A DNA stretch of 8,702 bases. Source: Actinomycetota bacterium. Its GTDB lineage: Bacteria; Actinomycetota; Thermoleophilia; Gaiellales; Gaiellaceae. Made by a program: the position numbers and the translations under genes. The stretch covers positions 1-8,702 of the forward strand of contig JACCYG010000041.1 in NCBI GenBank assembly GCA_013696595.1. The letters are read 5' to 3'. Positions 1-5,183 of this stretch are shown here, piece after piece. The notes beneath the pieces were generated by a model. It worked only from the letters and a program-made list of their open reading frames with translations. It had not been told where the DNA came from and searched no databases. Every line of letters begins with the position of its first letter. The stretch's first letter is position 1.

Positions 1-210
1 CTCCATTACCTCATCGGGTCCGAGCACGAGCTCCGTCCGGTCTGGGAAGAGTTCGAGGTCCTTCCGGCGCTCGATACGGGGGACGCGGATGTGCACTCTG
101 TCCCTGTGCGGATCTTCGACGCGAGCGGAGAGTGGGTGGCGACGCTTCATCCGGGCGCCGATCTTTCGCCCGACAACCTCGCGCACGATCTCCGCCTCGC
201 GCTCGGCTAG
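1..210 (+). CDS. SCO1/SenC family copper chaperone, C-terminal fragment
   Basis: This is the last 69 codons of a gene that begins before the window, ending in TAG at 208-210. SCO proteins are thioredoxin-fold, membrane-anchored copper chaperones that help assemble the CuA centre of cytochrome c oxidase. The visible part fits the C-terminal half of that fold. It starts LHYLIGS followed by a LRPVWEEFEV segment, the usual TGS...L..VW stretch. It then has DVHSVPVRIFD at residues 30-40, where His32 would be the conserved copper-ligand histidine, and the closing strand and helix GEWVATLHPG...LAHDLRLAL. The CxxxC copper motif would lie upstream and is not visible, so the call rests on the tail alone. 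A peroxiredoxin-like or other thioredoxin-fold protein is the alternative. The stop overlaps the stop of the convergent glycosylase gene. Confidence 0.72.
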   Translation, partial: LHYLIGSEHELRPVWEEFEVLPALDTGDADVHSVPVRIFDASGEWVATLHPGADLSPDNLAHDLRLALG

Positions 211-1154
211 GCCCAGGCCGCGGCGATGCCCGCCGGCGCTCCCTCCTCGTCGACCCAGTCGCGCGTGAGAAAGAGCCAGAAGGCGAGACCCGCGTAGGGC
301 CCGTACCGGCGGAAGCGGCGCTCGATGGTTGTGTCCTTCTTCGCGCGCCCGCCGGTCAGGCGCGCGTACTTCGGGCGCGTCCACGAGTCGAGGATGAGCC
401 TCGAATAGCGGCCGAGCATCATCATGATGTGCGCCGCCGCGTACGGGCCGACCCCGGGCAGGGCGAGCAGGTGCGCAGCGAGCTCGTCGTCCGGGAGCTC
501 GTCACGGGTGGCGGCCCCGAGCGCTTCGAGGTCGACGGAGCCGTCGGCGACGGATTCCGTGAGGGAATGGAGATAGGCGCCGCGGTAGCCGGCCCGGACG
601 ACGTCGCGATAGAAATCGAGGTTGGCGGCCGTCATCGCCTCCGGGGTCGGGAAGGCTCGACCGAACGGTCCATCGGGCGTCACGCCCGCGGCGGGCTCCC
701 CGAGGTGCTCGACGAGGGCGCTCACCATGCGGACGGTGGCCGACCAGGTGCAGTTCGTCGTGCAGATCGTCTTGACGACGTCCTCGAAGACGGTCGGGCT
801 CCGCATCATCCGGCCTGCACCCTTCAGGACCCACGCGAGGTCCGGATCGGCCCGAACGGCGTCGTAGAACGCGGACAGATCCTCGTCGAGACGAAGGATG
901 TGCGCGACTCGGTCGGCAACGGCCGCGGCCTCGCGCTTCCCCGGAGCCCGGCCTTCCACTTCGACGACGGCGTGCCCGGGGGAGCCCGCAGAGATCCGGA
1001 CCGACCGCGGTTGGCCGTCCAGCGGGAGCGTCGTCTCAAGCATTCGCTCGTCCTCGTGCAGGCGATTCGGCGGCAGGTCGGCCACGCCGTGTGAGCTCAG
1101 CGTCCGCCAGAGATCGACGGGCTCCCCGCCCGCGCCCGCGAGGGGAATCTCCAT
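207..1154 (-). CDS. HhH-GPD DNA glycosylase (AlkA/3-methyladenine or OGG-like base excision repair)
   Basis: This is a cytoplasmic base excision repair enzyme that removes damaged bases. The ATG at 1154 gives 315 residues; an in-frame TTG at 1169 would add five residues and overlap the upstream stop, so ATG is preferred although no clear Shine-Dalgarno is seen. An N-terminal region of about 90 residues resembles the TBP-like domain of AlkA/OGG enzymes. The helical HhH-GPD domain follows, with the hairpin LPGVGPYAAA at residues 232-241 and the expected catalytic aspartate at Asp256 in LILDSW. The position of the OGG1 lyase lysine is occupied by alanine (DELAAHLLALPG), which points to a monofunctional glycosylase. 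There are no iron-sulfur cluster cysteines of the EndoIII/MutY type. Substrate is uncertain: alkylated purines (AlkA-like) are most likely, 8-oxoguanine less so. It lies 7 bp after the DUF192 gene and is probably cotranscribed with it. Confidence 0.85.
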   Translation of the reverse strand: MEIPLAGAGGEPVDLWRTLSSHGVADLPPNRLHEDERMLETTLPLDGQPRSVRISAGSPGHAVVEVEGRAPGKREAAAVADRVAHILRLDEDLSAFYDAVRADPDLAWVLKGAGRMMRSPTVFEDVVKTICTTNCTWSATVRMVSALVEHLGEPAAGVTPDGPFGRAFPTPEAMTAANLDFYRDVVRAGYRGAYLHSLTESVADGSVDLEALGAATRDELPDDELAAHLLALPGVGPYAAAHIMMMLGRYSRLILDSWTRPKYARLTGGRAKKDTTIERRFRRYGPYAGLAFWLFLTRDWVDEEGAPAGIAAAWA

Positions 1155-1161
1155 GGGCCGG

Positions 1162-1665
1162 CTAGGCAACGGCGACTTTCAGGACGATGCGGTCGCCCGC
1201 CCTGACACCCCAGCGGCGAAACGCGCCTCGGTTCACCTCGAGCGCGCCGCGGTACGCGACTCCGGGGTCGTACAGCGGGCACGGATCGGCCCGGCACGGC
1301 TCCATGTCGAGGATCCGGACGATGCGGCCGCCCGCGTCGTAGAAGGCGATCGAGAGCGGGATCAGGGTGTTCTTCATCCAGAACCCGCCCGTGTGGTCGG
1401 ACCCGTAGACGAACACCATCCCGGACTCCGGTGGCAGCACTTCGCGGAACATGAGGCCGAACTGCCGCTGCTCATCCGTTTTCGCAACCTCGACGTCGAG
1501 GCGGACCGCGCCTTTGTCGGTCTCGACGACCGCGATTGCCTGCTCGAAAACGGGTCCGGAGCTTGTGGTCGTAGACGGTCCGTGTGCCGGGCCGTTCGCG
1601 GCCTCGCCGCCGCAGCCTGAGGACCCGATGACGGTCACGGCAAGGGCGATACAGACGGCTCGCAT
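1162..1665 (-). CDS. DUF192 family secreted protein, probable lipoprotein
   Basis: A 167-residue protein starting at the ATG at 1665. The reading frame stays open further upstream, but that part is arginine-rich, has no family similarity and overlaps nfeD, so it is spurious. Residues 1-17 form a short hydrophobic export signal ending in SSGC at Cys18. This is a lipobox-like site, though with Ser rather than Leu at -3, so lipidation is likely but not certain. A Ser/Thr/Gly-rich linker leads to the DUF192 domain at about 45-165. Its hallmarks are GLMFRE at 70-75, SGMVFVY at 81-87, the FWMKNT signature at 95-100, the LSIAFYDAGGRIV strand-turn and an LEVNRG segment near 142. Cys124 and Cys129 could form a disulfide outside the cell. 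The family has a beta-fold and no established biochemical function. It is the first gene of a minus-strand pair with the glycosylase. Confidence 0.88.
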   Translation of the reverse strand: MRAVCIALAVTVIGSSGCGGEAANGPAHGPSTTTSSGPVFEQAIAVVETDKGAVRLDVEVAKTDEQRQFGLMFREVLPPESGMVFVYGSDHTGGFWMKNTLIPLSIAFYDAGGRIVRILDMEPCRADPCPLYDPGVAYRGALEVNRGAFRRWGVRAGDRIVLKVAVA

Positions 1666-1713
1666 GCGCCAATGGTGGCACGCGCAGGCCGTGCGACGAG
1701 GCCGCACTGAGGC

Positions 1714-1719
1714 TAGGCT
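1714..1719 (+). promoter_or_regulatory. Possible -10 element for leaderless nfeD transcript
   Basis: TAGGCT fits the TAnnnT core of an actinobacterial -10 box and ends 6 nt before the GTG start of the NfeD gene. Transcription would then begin at or next to the start codon, giving a leaderless mRNA, and no Shine-Dalgarno is present before this GTG. No convincing -35 is visible. The whole divergent gap to the DUF192 start is only 60 bp (1666-1725). Confidence 0.35.
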
Positions 1720-1725
1720 TTCAGC

Positions 1726-2151
1726 GTGCCCGCCTGGGTGCTCTGGATGATCGCGGCCGCGGGCCTCGCGGCCGGCGAGATCTTCACGCTCGGCTTCTTC
1801 CTCGGCCCGATCGCACTCGCGGCCGTCCTCGCCGCGATCGTGGCCGCGCTCGGCGGGGGCGCCGCGTTCCAGTTCGCCGCGTTCATCGTGGGCGCCCTGG
1901 CCTCGCTTGCGATCGTGAGGCCGATCGTGCAACGGCACATCCGGACGCCCGCTCAACTCCGGACCGGGACGGCGGCCCTCGTCGGCGCCAGGGCGGTCGT
2001 CCTCGAACGGGTCGACGGCGACGGCGGCCGCGTTCGCATCGGCGGCGAAGTCTGGTCGGCTCGCGCGTACGACGAGGTGCAGGTGATCGAGCCGGGAGCG
2101 CGCGTCGAGGTTCTCGAGATCAGGGGCGCCACGGCGCTCGTGTCGGAGTAG
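1726..2151 (+). CDS. NfeD-like membrane protein with OB-fold domain
   Basis: A 141-residue protein with a GTG start; the protein begins MPAWVLW, already at the first membrane segment, as usual for the short NfeD form. Three hydrophobic segments lie at about residues 3-22, 27-43 and 47-66. A basic loop (RPIVQRHIR) follows, and then a soluble beta-rich domain at about 79-141 that matches the OB fold of NfeD: GTAALVGARAVVLERV, the GGRVRIGGEVWSARA core and GARVEVLEIRG. The long form with a ClpP-like protease domain is absent. NfeD proteins are known to partner stomatin-like SPFH proteins in membrane microdomains, and the next gene is exactly such a protein, 11 bp downstream, with its ribosome binding site overlapping this stop codon. 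The pair is probably one operon. Confidence 0.92.
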   Translation: MPAWVLWMIAAAGLAAGEIFTLGFFLGPIALAAVLAAIVAALGGGAAFQFAAFIVGALASLAIVRPIVQRHIRTPAQLRTGTAALVGARAVVLERVDGDGGRVRIGGEVWSARAYDEVQVIEPGARVEVLEIRGATALVSE

Positions 2152-2156
2152 GAGGT
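2150..2156 (+). promoter_or_regulatory. Strong Shine-Dalgarno for SPFH gene, overlapping nfeD stop
   Basis: AGGAGGT lies 6 nt before the ATG at 2163, and its first two bases are the last two bases of the nfeD TAG stop. This is nearly full complementarity to the 16S rRNA tail and fixes the start of the SPFH gene. The overlap suggests translational coupling of the two genes. Confidence 0.85.
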
Positions 2157-2162
2157 CTTTCC

Positions 2163-3086
2163 ATGGAAGTTTCGCCTGGACTCATCGTCCTCGCCGTCCT
2201 CGCGGCGTTCGTTCTGCTTGTGCTCGCCCGTTCGATTCGAATCATCCCGCAGGCGCGGGCTGGGATCGTCGAGCGGCTCGGGCGCTACAACCGGACGCTC
2301 GACGCGGGCCTCGCGCTCGTCGTTCCGTTCGTCGACCGTGTGCGACCGCTCATCGACCAACGCGAGCAGGTGGTCTCCTTCAAGCCGCAGCCGGTCATCA
2401 CGGAGGACAACCTCGTCGTCCACATCGACACGGTCGTCTACCACCAGGTCACGGACCCGAAGGCGGCGACCTACGAGATCGCCAACTACATCCAGGCGAT
2501 CGAGCAGCTCACGGTGACCACGCTTCGCAACGTGATCGGCGGGATGACGCTCGAAGACACGCTCACCTCGCGCGACTCGATCAATGCTGCGCTTCGCGGC
2601 GTGCTCGACGAGGCGACGGGCAAGTGGGGGATCCGCGTCAACCGCGTCGAGCTCAAGGCGATCGACCCGCCCGCGACGATCCAGGAGGCGATGGAGAAGC
2701 AGATGCGTGCCGAGCGGGACAAGCGCGCGGCCATTCTCACCGCGGAGGGGTTCAAGCAATCCCAGATCCTCACGGCCGAGGGGGAGAAGCAGGGTGCCAT
2801 CCTTCGCGCCGAGGGCGAGCGGGAGTCGCAGGTCCTGCGGGCCGAAGGGCAGTCGAAGGCGATCGAGACCGTGTTTGCGGCGATCCACGAGGGCGACGCC
2901 GATCCCAAGCTCCTCGCCTACCAGTACCTTCAGGTGCTGCCGCAGATCGCGCAGGGGGACTCGAACAAGGTCTGGATCATCCCGAGCGAGTTTGGGCAGG
3001 CACTCAATCGAATCGGCATCGCGGTAGGGCCGGAGAGTCAGGCGGGCGCGACGAACGAGCGCCCAACGGAGCGGGCGCCCGAATAG
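2163..3086 (+). CDS. SPFH/band 7 protein, stomatin/paraslipin type (QmcA-like)
   Basis: A 307-residue membrane-anchored scaffold protein. Residues 5-22 form one hydrophobic N-terminal anchor. The SPFH domain follows at about 27-180 with typical stretches: PQARAGIVERLGRYNRTLDAGL, ALVVPFVDRV, IDQREQVVSF, TEDNLVVHIDTVVYHQVTDP, AIEQLTVTTLRNVIGGMTLED and GIRVNRVELKAIDPP. A charged, Ala/Glu-rich coiled-coil segment at 171-236 contains four 11-residue repeats. It ends in the family tail YQYLQVLPQIAQGDSNKVWIIPSEFG and a short hydrophilic end. Members form large ring or cage oligomers in membrane microdomains and work with NfeD proteins, sometimes in membrane-protein quality control; the specific role here cannot be read from the sequence. 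Position right after nfeD supports the call. Confidence 0.95.
   Translation: MEVSPGLIVLAVLAAFVLLVLARSIRIIPQARAGIVERLGRYNRTLDAGLALVVPFVDRVRPLIDQREQVVSFKPQPVITEDNLVVHIDTVVYHQVTDPKAATYEIANYIQAIEQLTVTTLRNVIGGMTLEDTLTSRDSINAALRGVLDEATGKWGIRVNRVELKAIDPPATIQEAMEKQMRAERDKRAAILTAEGFKQSQILTAEGEKQGAILRAEGERESQVLRAEGQSKAIETVFAAIHEGDADPKLLAYQYLQVLPQIAQGDSNKVWIIPSEFGQALNRIGIAVGPESQAGATNERPTERAPE
2733..2864 (+). repeat. Four degenerate 33-bp (11-residue) in-frame repeats in SPFH coiled coil
   Basis: Residues 191-234 of the SPFH protein read as four units: ILTAEGFKQSQ, ILTAEGEKQGA, ILRAEGERESQ and VLRAEGQSKAI. The core (I/V)L(T/R)AEG recurs every 11 residues. The DNA copies have diverged at third positions, so this is an old protein-level repeat and not a recent DNA duplication. 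An 11-residue period suits a right-handed or straight coiled coil, as known for the paraslipin subgroup. Confidence 0.75.
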
Positions 3087-3134
3087 GTCCTGCCGAATGT
3101 GTAGGGGTGGGATATATCCGGCCCGCGTTCGTCC
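3087..3134. other. Short convergent intergenic gap with AT-rich palindrome
   Basis: This 48-bp gap lies between two converging genes, SPFH and ogt. It contains the perfect 10-bp palindrome GGATATATCC at 3110-3119, which stands out in the GC-rich surroundings. No classical stem plus T-run terminator is visible for either direction. Confidence 0.4.
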
Positions 3135-3695
3135 CTAGATCGCTGCGCCCTCGAGCTCGAGGAGGGCGCGCTTGCGCTCGAGCCCGCCGCCGTAACCGAC
3201 GAGGCTCCCGCTCGCTCCGACGATGCGGTGGCAGGGGAGGACGATCGGGACCGGGTTCCGGTTGAGCGCGCCGCCGACGGCGCGCGCTGCGCGTGGCTTG
3301 CCGATCTTTGCCGCGAGACCGCCGTACGTGTCGACCTCGCCGTATCGGACCCGCGCGAGCTCGTGCAGCACGAGCTGCTGGAAGGCGGGCGTCGCCCGGA
3401 GGTCCAAGTCGAGCTCGAACGCTCGGCGCCGGCCCTCGAAGTACTCGTGGAGCTGTCGTCTGACCACCTCGACCGGCTTCGGCGTCCGGAGCACGCGCGT
3501 CCCGAACGCGCGCGCGAGCGTCGCGAGCTCGCGCTCCGGTTCGGGATCGAAGGCGACGCGGCAAACACCCTGGTCGGTCGCCGCGACGAGGAGCAGGCCG
3601 ATCGGAGAATCGGCGAGGTCGTAGCCCACGTCGACGAGACCCTCGGCGACGGCGCTCTCTCGAAACCGGCGGTCGAGCTCGGCGGGAACGGTCAT
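3135..3695 (-). CDS. ogt: Methylated-DNA--[protein]-cysteine S-methyltransferase (Ogt)
   Basis: A 186-residue suicide repair protein that transfers alkyl groups from O6-alkylguanine (and O4-alkylthymine) in DNA to its own cysteine. The active site PCHR is at 154-157, with acceptor Cys155. Other conserved features are the GEVDTYGGLAAKIGKPRAARAVGGALNRNP stretch at 119-148 (read as GEVDTYGG, then KPRAARAVG, then NRNP) and the C-terminal GYGGGLERKRALLELE. Residues 1-25 precede the usual N-terminal domain (DSPIGLLLVAA at 29-39) and form a charged helical extension. The start is fixed by AAGGAGG at 3701-3707, 5 nt before the ATG. The ATG overlaps the TGA stop of the upstream ECF sigma gene (ATGA), so the two are almost certainly translated from one message. 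No Ada-type regulatory domain is present. Confidence 0.96.
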   Translation of the reverse strand: MTVPAELDRRFRESAVAEGLVDVGYDLADSPIGLLLVAATDQGVCRVAFDPEPERELATLARAFGTRVLRTPKPVEVVRRQLHEYFEGRRRAFELDLDLRATPAFQQLVLHELARVRYGEVDTYGGLAAKIGKPRAARAVGGALNRNPVPIVLPCHRIVGASGSLVGYGGGLERKRALLELEGAAI

Positions 3696-4183
3696 GTCAT
3701 CCTCCTTCTGAGTCGCCGGACGCCGGATGAGGTGGCCTGGCGGGCAGCGTCCTCGCTCGAGCCGAGCGCGGCGGCGATGTCGGCGTAGGGCAGGTCGTAG
3801 CCGTAGCGGAGAACGACGGCCGCCCGCTCGGTGTGCGGGAGATTGTCGGCGAGCTCCGCGAGCTCCGCGTACGCCGGGGGATCGTCGCCGGTAGCGAGCC
3901 CCGACCCGTTTTCTTCCAGGTAACAGTCCGTTACTTGGGTCTTGGGCGACCGACGACGGCGGTGTTCGTCGAGCGCGACGCGGGTGGCGATCGTGAAAAC
4001 CCACGCGCGCAGGTGCTCGGCGTGCCGGAGGTCGGCGTAGGCGCGGAGCGCCCGCAGAAAGGTCTCCTGGAACGCATCCTCCGCGGCCTGGCGCCCGAGC
4101 AGGCGCACGAGGTAGCGGAAGATCTCGGCGCCGTGAGCCTCGTAGAAGCGTTCGAAGGGCGGGACGGCCATCGACTGCATCAT
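3692..4183 (-). CDS. ECF-type RNA polymerase sigma factor
   Basis: A 163-residue sigma-70 family protein with only regions 2 and 4. Region 2 spans about 8-77, including FYEAHGAEIFRYLVRLLG, the AEDAFQETFLRAL motif of 2.2 (core RNA polymerase binding) and LRAWVFTIATRVALDEHRRR. A linker at 78-105 carries the only cysteine (Cys87). Region 4 is at about 108-160, with LPHTERAAVVLRYGYDLPYADIAAALGSSEDAARQ, a typical -35 reading helix-turn-helix, and a basic tail RRLRRR. Region 2 and 4 both look intact. ATGs at 4183, 4180 and 4171 are all possible starts and no Shine-Dalgarno decides between them; the longest is given. No anti-sigma gene is adjacent; the next gene in the operon is ogt, overlapping by 4 bp. 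I could not find a GGAAC-type ECF promoter in the 44-bp upstream gap, so autoregulation is unproven. Confidence 0.93.
   Translation of the reverse strand: MMQSMAVPPFERFYEAHGAEIFRYLVRLLGRQAAEDAFQETFLRALRAYADLRHAEHLRAWVFTIATRVALDEHRRRRSPKTQVTDCYLEENGSGLATGDDPPAYAELAELADNLPHTERAAVVLRYGYDLPYADIAAALGSSEDAARQATSSGVRRLRRRMT
3701..3707 (-). promoter_or_regulatory. Shine-Dalgarno for ogt inside sigma factor gene
   Basis: AAGGAGG on the minus strand, inside the last codons of the sigma factor gene, lies 5 nt before the ogt ATG at 3695. It fixes the ogt start and, with the ATGA overlap, indicates translational coupling. Confidence 0.8.
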
Positions 4184-4227
4184 CCGGTGTAACGTGCGGG
4201 CGCGTCGGCATGTGAGATTAAGCGTCG
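4184..4227. promoter_or_regulatory. Divergent promoter region between ECF sigma and PfkB kinase genes
   Basis: This 44-bp gap must hold or overlap the start signals of two diverging genes. For the kinase, TGTGAGATT at 4211-4219 resembles an extended -10 box (TG, one base, then GAGATT), 8 nt before the ATG. This would give a leaderless or nearly leaderless transcript. The match is weak. No clear -10 or -35 is seen for the sigma gene. Confidence 0.3.
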
Positions 4228-5028
4228 ATGCGGGTCGGAGTCGTCGGGCACGTGGAGTGGATCGAGTTCGTCCGGGTCGGGCGAGTGCCCGAGCCCGGCG
4301 ACATCGTCCAGGCCGCGGAGGTGTGGGGAGAGCCGGCGGGCGGCGGGGCAGTCGCGGCCGTTCAGCTCGCGCGACTGGCGGGCTCGGCGACGCTCTTCAC
4401 GGCGCTCGGCGACGACGAGCTGGGGCACCGCTCGTACGATGAGCTGACGAACCTCGGCGTGCGGGTCGAGACGGCCTGGCGGGCCGAACCGCAGCGGCGC
4501 GGCTTCACCTATCTCGACGCCGGGGGCGAGCGGACGATCACGCTCCTCGGCGAGAAGCTTCGGCCTCGGAAGGCCGAGCCGCTTCCCTGGGACGACCTCT
4601 GTGAGTTCGACGTCGTCTATTTCACGGGTGGGGACGCCAACGCGATTCGTGCCGCCCGTGCCGCGCGTGTCCTCGTCGCCACCTCGCGCGAGCTGCGCTG
4701 GCTGAAGGACGCGGCGGTCGAGCTCGACGCGCTCGTCGGAAGCTCGAGCGACCCATCTGAACGCTACGAGCACGGCGACCTCGACCCGCCCCCGCGCTAC
4801 GTCTTCCGGACGGAAGGTAAGCGCGGCGGCTGGATCGAGCCGGACGGCGCGAGGTGGAAGGCTGCGGTTCTCCCCGGGCCGCCCGCCGACGTGTACGGCG
4901 CGGGCGATTCGTTCGCCGCCTATCTCGCATTTGCGCTGGCCCGCGGCCGGGGGCCGGAGGAGGCCGCGCAGTTCGGCGCTCGGGGCGCCGCGGAAGCGTT
5001 GACCCGACACGGAGCGCACGGCCGCTAA
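4228..5028 (+). CDS. PfkB-family carbohydrate/nucleoside kinase, substrate unknown
   Basis: A 266-residue ribokinase-fold kinase, shorter than the usual 290-330. The N-terminal strand MRVGVVGHVEW is followed by the substrate-side glycine motif GGGAVAAVQLARLAG at 38-52 and GDDELGHRSYDELTNLGV at 61-78. The C-terminal PfkB signature DVYGAGDSFAAYLAFALARG is at 221-240. In it, Gly224-Ala-Gly forms the anion hole and Asp227 is the expected catalytic base. These features support phosphoryl transfer from ATP to a hydroxymethyl or hydroxyl group of a sugar or nucleoside. The lid region is reduced and I cannot name the substrate. The ATG at 4228 starts directly at the first beta strand, so no longer form is needed. 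It stands alone, divergent from the ECF sigma gene and 155 bp before mraZ. Confidence 0.85.
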   Translation: MRVGVVGHVEWIEFVRVGRVPEPGDIVQAAEVWGEPAGGGAVAAVQLARLAGSATLFTALGDDELGHRSYDELTNLGVRVETAWRAEPQRRGFTYLDAGGERTITLLGEKLRPRKAEPLPWDDLCEFDVVYFTGGDANAIRAARAARVLVATSRELRWLKDAAVELDALVGSSSDPSERYEHGDLDPPPRYVFRTEGKRGGWIEPDGARWKAAVLPGPPADVYGAGDSFAAYLAFALARGRGPEEAAQFGARGAAEALTRHGAHGR

Positions 5029-5123
5029 CGGTCCTGACGCTCGCGGCCTTCCGGGCTACGGGACCAGTGGGTGGGCGGTTCGCCAGACGACGCGCGGCCT
5101 GAACGTCCGGCATTTCGTGGACC
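5029..5123. other. Intergenic stretch upstream of mraZ promoter
   Basis: No credible gene is seen here. A possible stem GGCCGC/GCGGCC, formed around the end of the kinase gene (about 5019-5048) with a long loop and no T-run, is a weak terminator candidate at best. A GTGGGTGGG motif at 5067-5075 lies out of phase with the downstream GTGG repeats. Confidence 0.4.
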
Positions 5124-5152
5124 TTGCCAAGTGGGGCATCGTGGTTTACAGT
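5124..5152 (+). promoter_or_regulatory. Probable promoter of the mraZ/dcw operon
   Basis: TTGCCA at 5124-5129 (5 of 6 matches to the -35 consensus) and TACAGT at 5147-5152 (4 of 6, keeping the key TA...T) are separated by exactly 17 nt. Transcription would start near 5159, leaving a short leader with the Shine-Dalgarno of mraZ. The GTGG repeats bound by MraZ in other bacteria run through the spacer and the -10 box, so bound MraZ would block RNA polymerase. Confidence 0.65.
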
Positions 5153-5170
5153 GGGGGAAAGTGGTTAGAG
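5131..5170 (+). promoter_or_regulatory. MraZ operator: four 10-bp GTGG direct repeats
   Basis: Four back-to-back decamers begin GTGGGG (5131), GTGGTT (5141), GTGGGG (5151) and GTGGTT (5161), each followed by four variable bases. The period is exactly 10 bp, about one helical turn, so all repeats face the same side of the DNA. MraZ is known in E. coli and mycoplasmas to bind direct TGGG/GTGG-type repeats spaced this way upstream of its own gene. The position right before mraZ and across its promoter makes autoregulation very likely. Confidence 0.82.
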
Positions 5171-5174
5171 GAGG
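5169..5174 (+). promoter_or_regulatory. Shine-Dalgarno that selects the TTG start of mraZ
   Basis: AGGAGG sits 9 nt before TTG at 5184. It touches the last bases of the fourth operator repeat. Together with the conserved LLGEYEHALDDKNR beginning of the protein it supports the rare TTG start codon. Confidence 0.75.
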
Positions 5175-5183
5175 AGAGCCCGA

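Noticed and set aside
132..1094. A 320-codon plus-strand open frame opposite the glycosylase
   Set aside because: It mirrors the true HhH-GPD gene, shows no recognisable domain, and begins inside the SCO gene in another frame.
1666..1956. An upstream extension of the DUF192 reading frame that overlaps nfeD
   Set aside because: The extension is charged and low-complexity, and the export signal begins at the internal ATG at 1665.
1953..2888. A 311-codon minus-strand open frame opposite nfeD and the SPFH gene
   Set aside because: It is the shadow of two strong plus-strand genes and has no domain-like pattern.
5019..5048. GGCCGC/GCGGCC stem as terminator of the kinase gene
   Set aside because: The loop is long, part of the stem lies in the coding region and no T-run follows.
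5067..5075. GTGGGTGGG as further MraZ sites
   Set aside because: It is about 56 bp from the array's nearest repeat and not in the 10-bp phase, so it is probably chance in GC-rich DNA.
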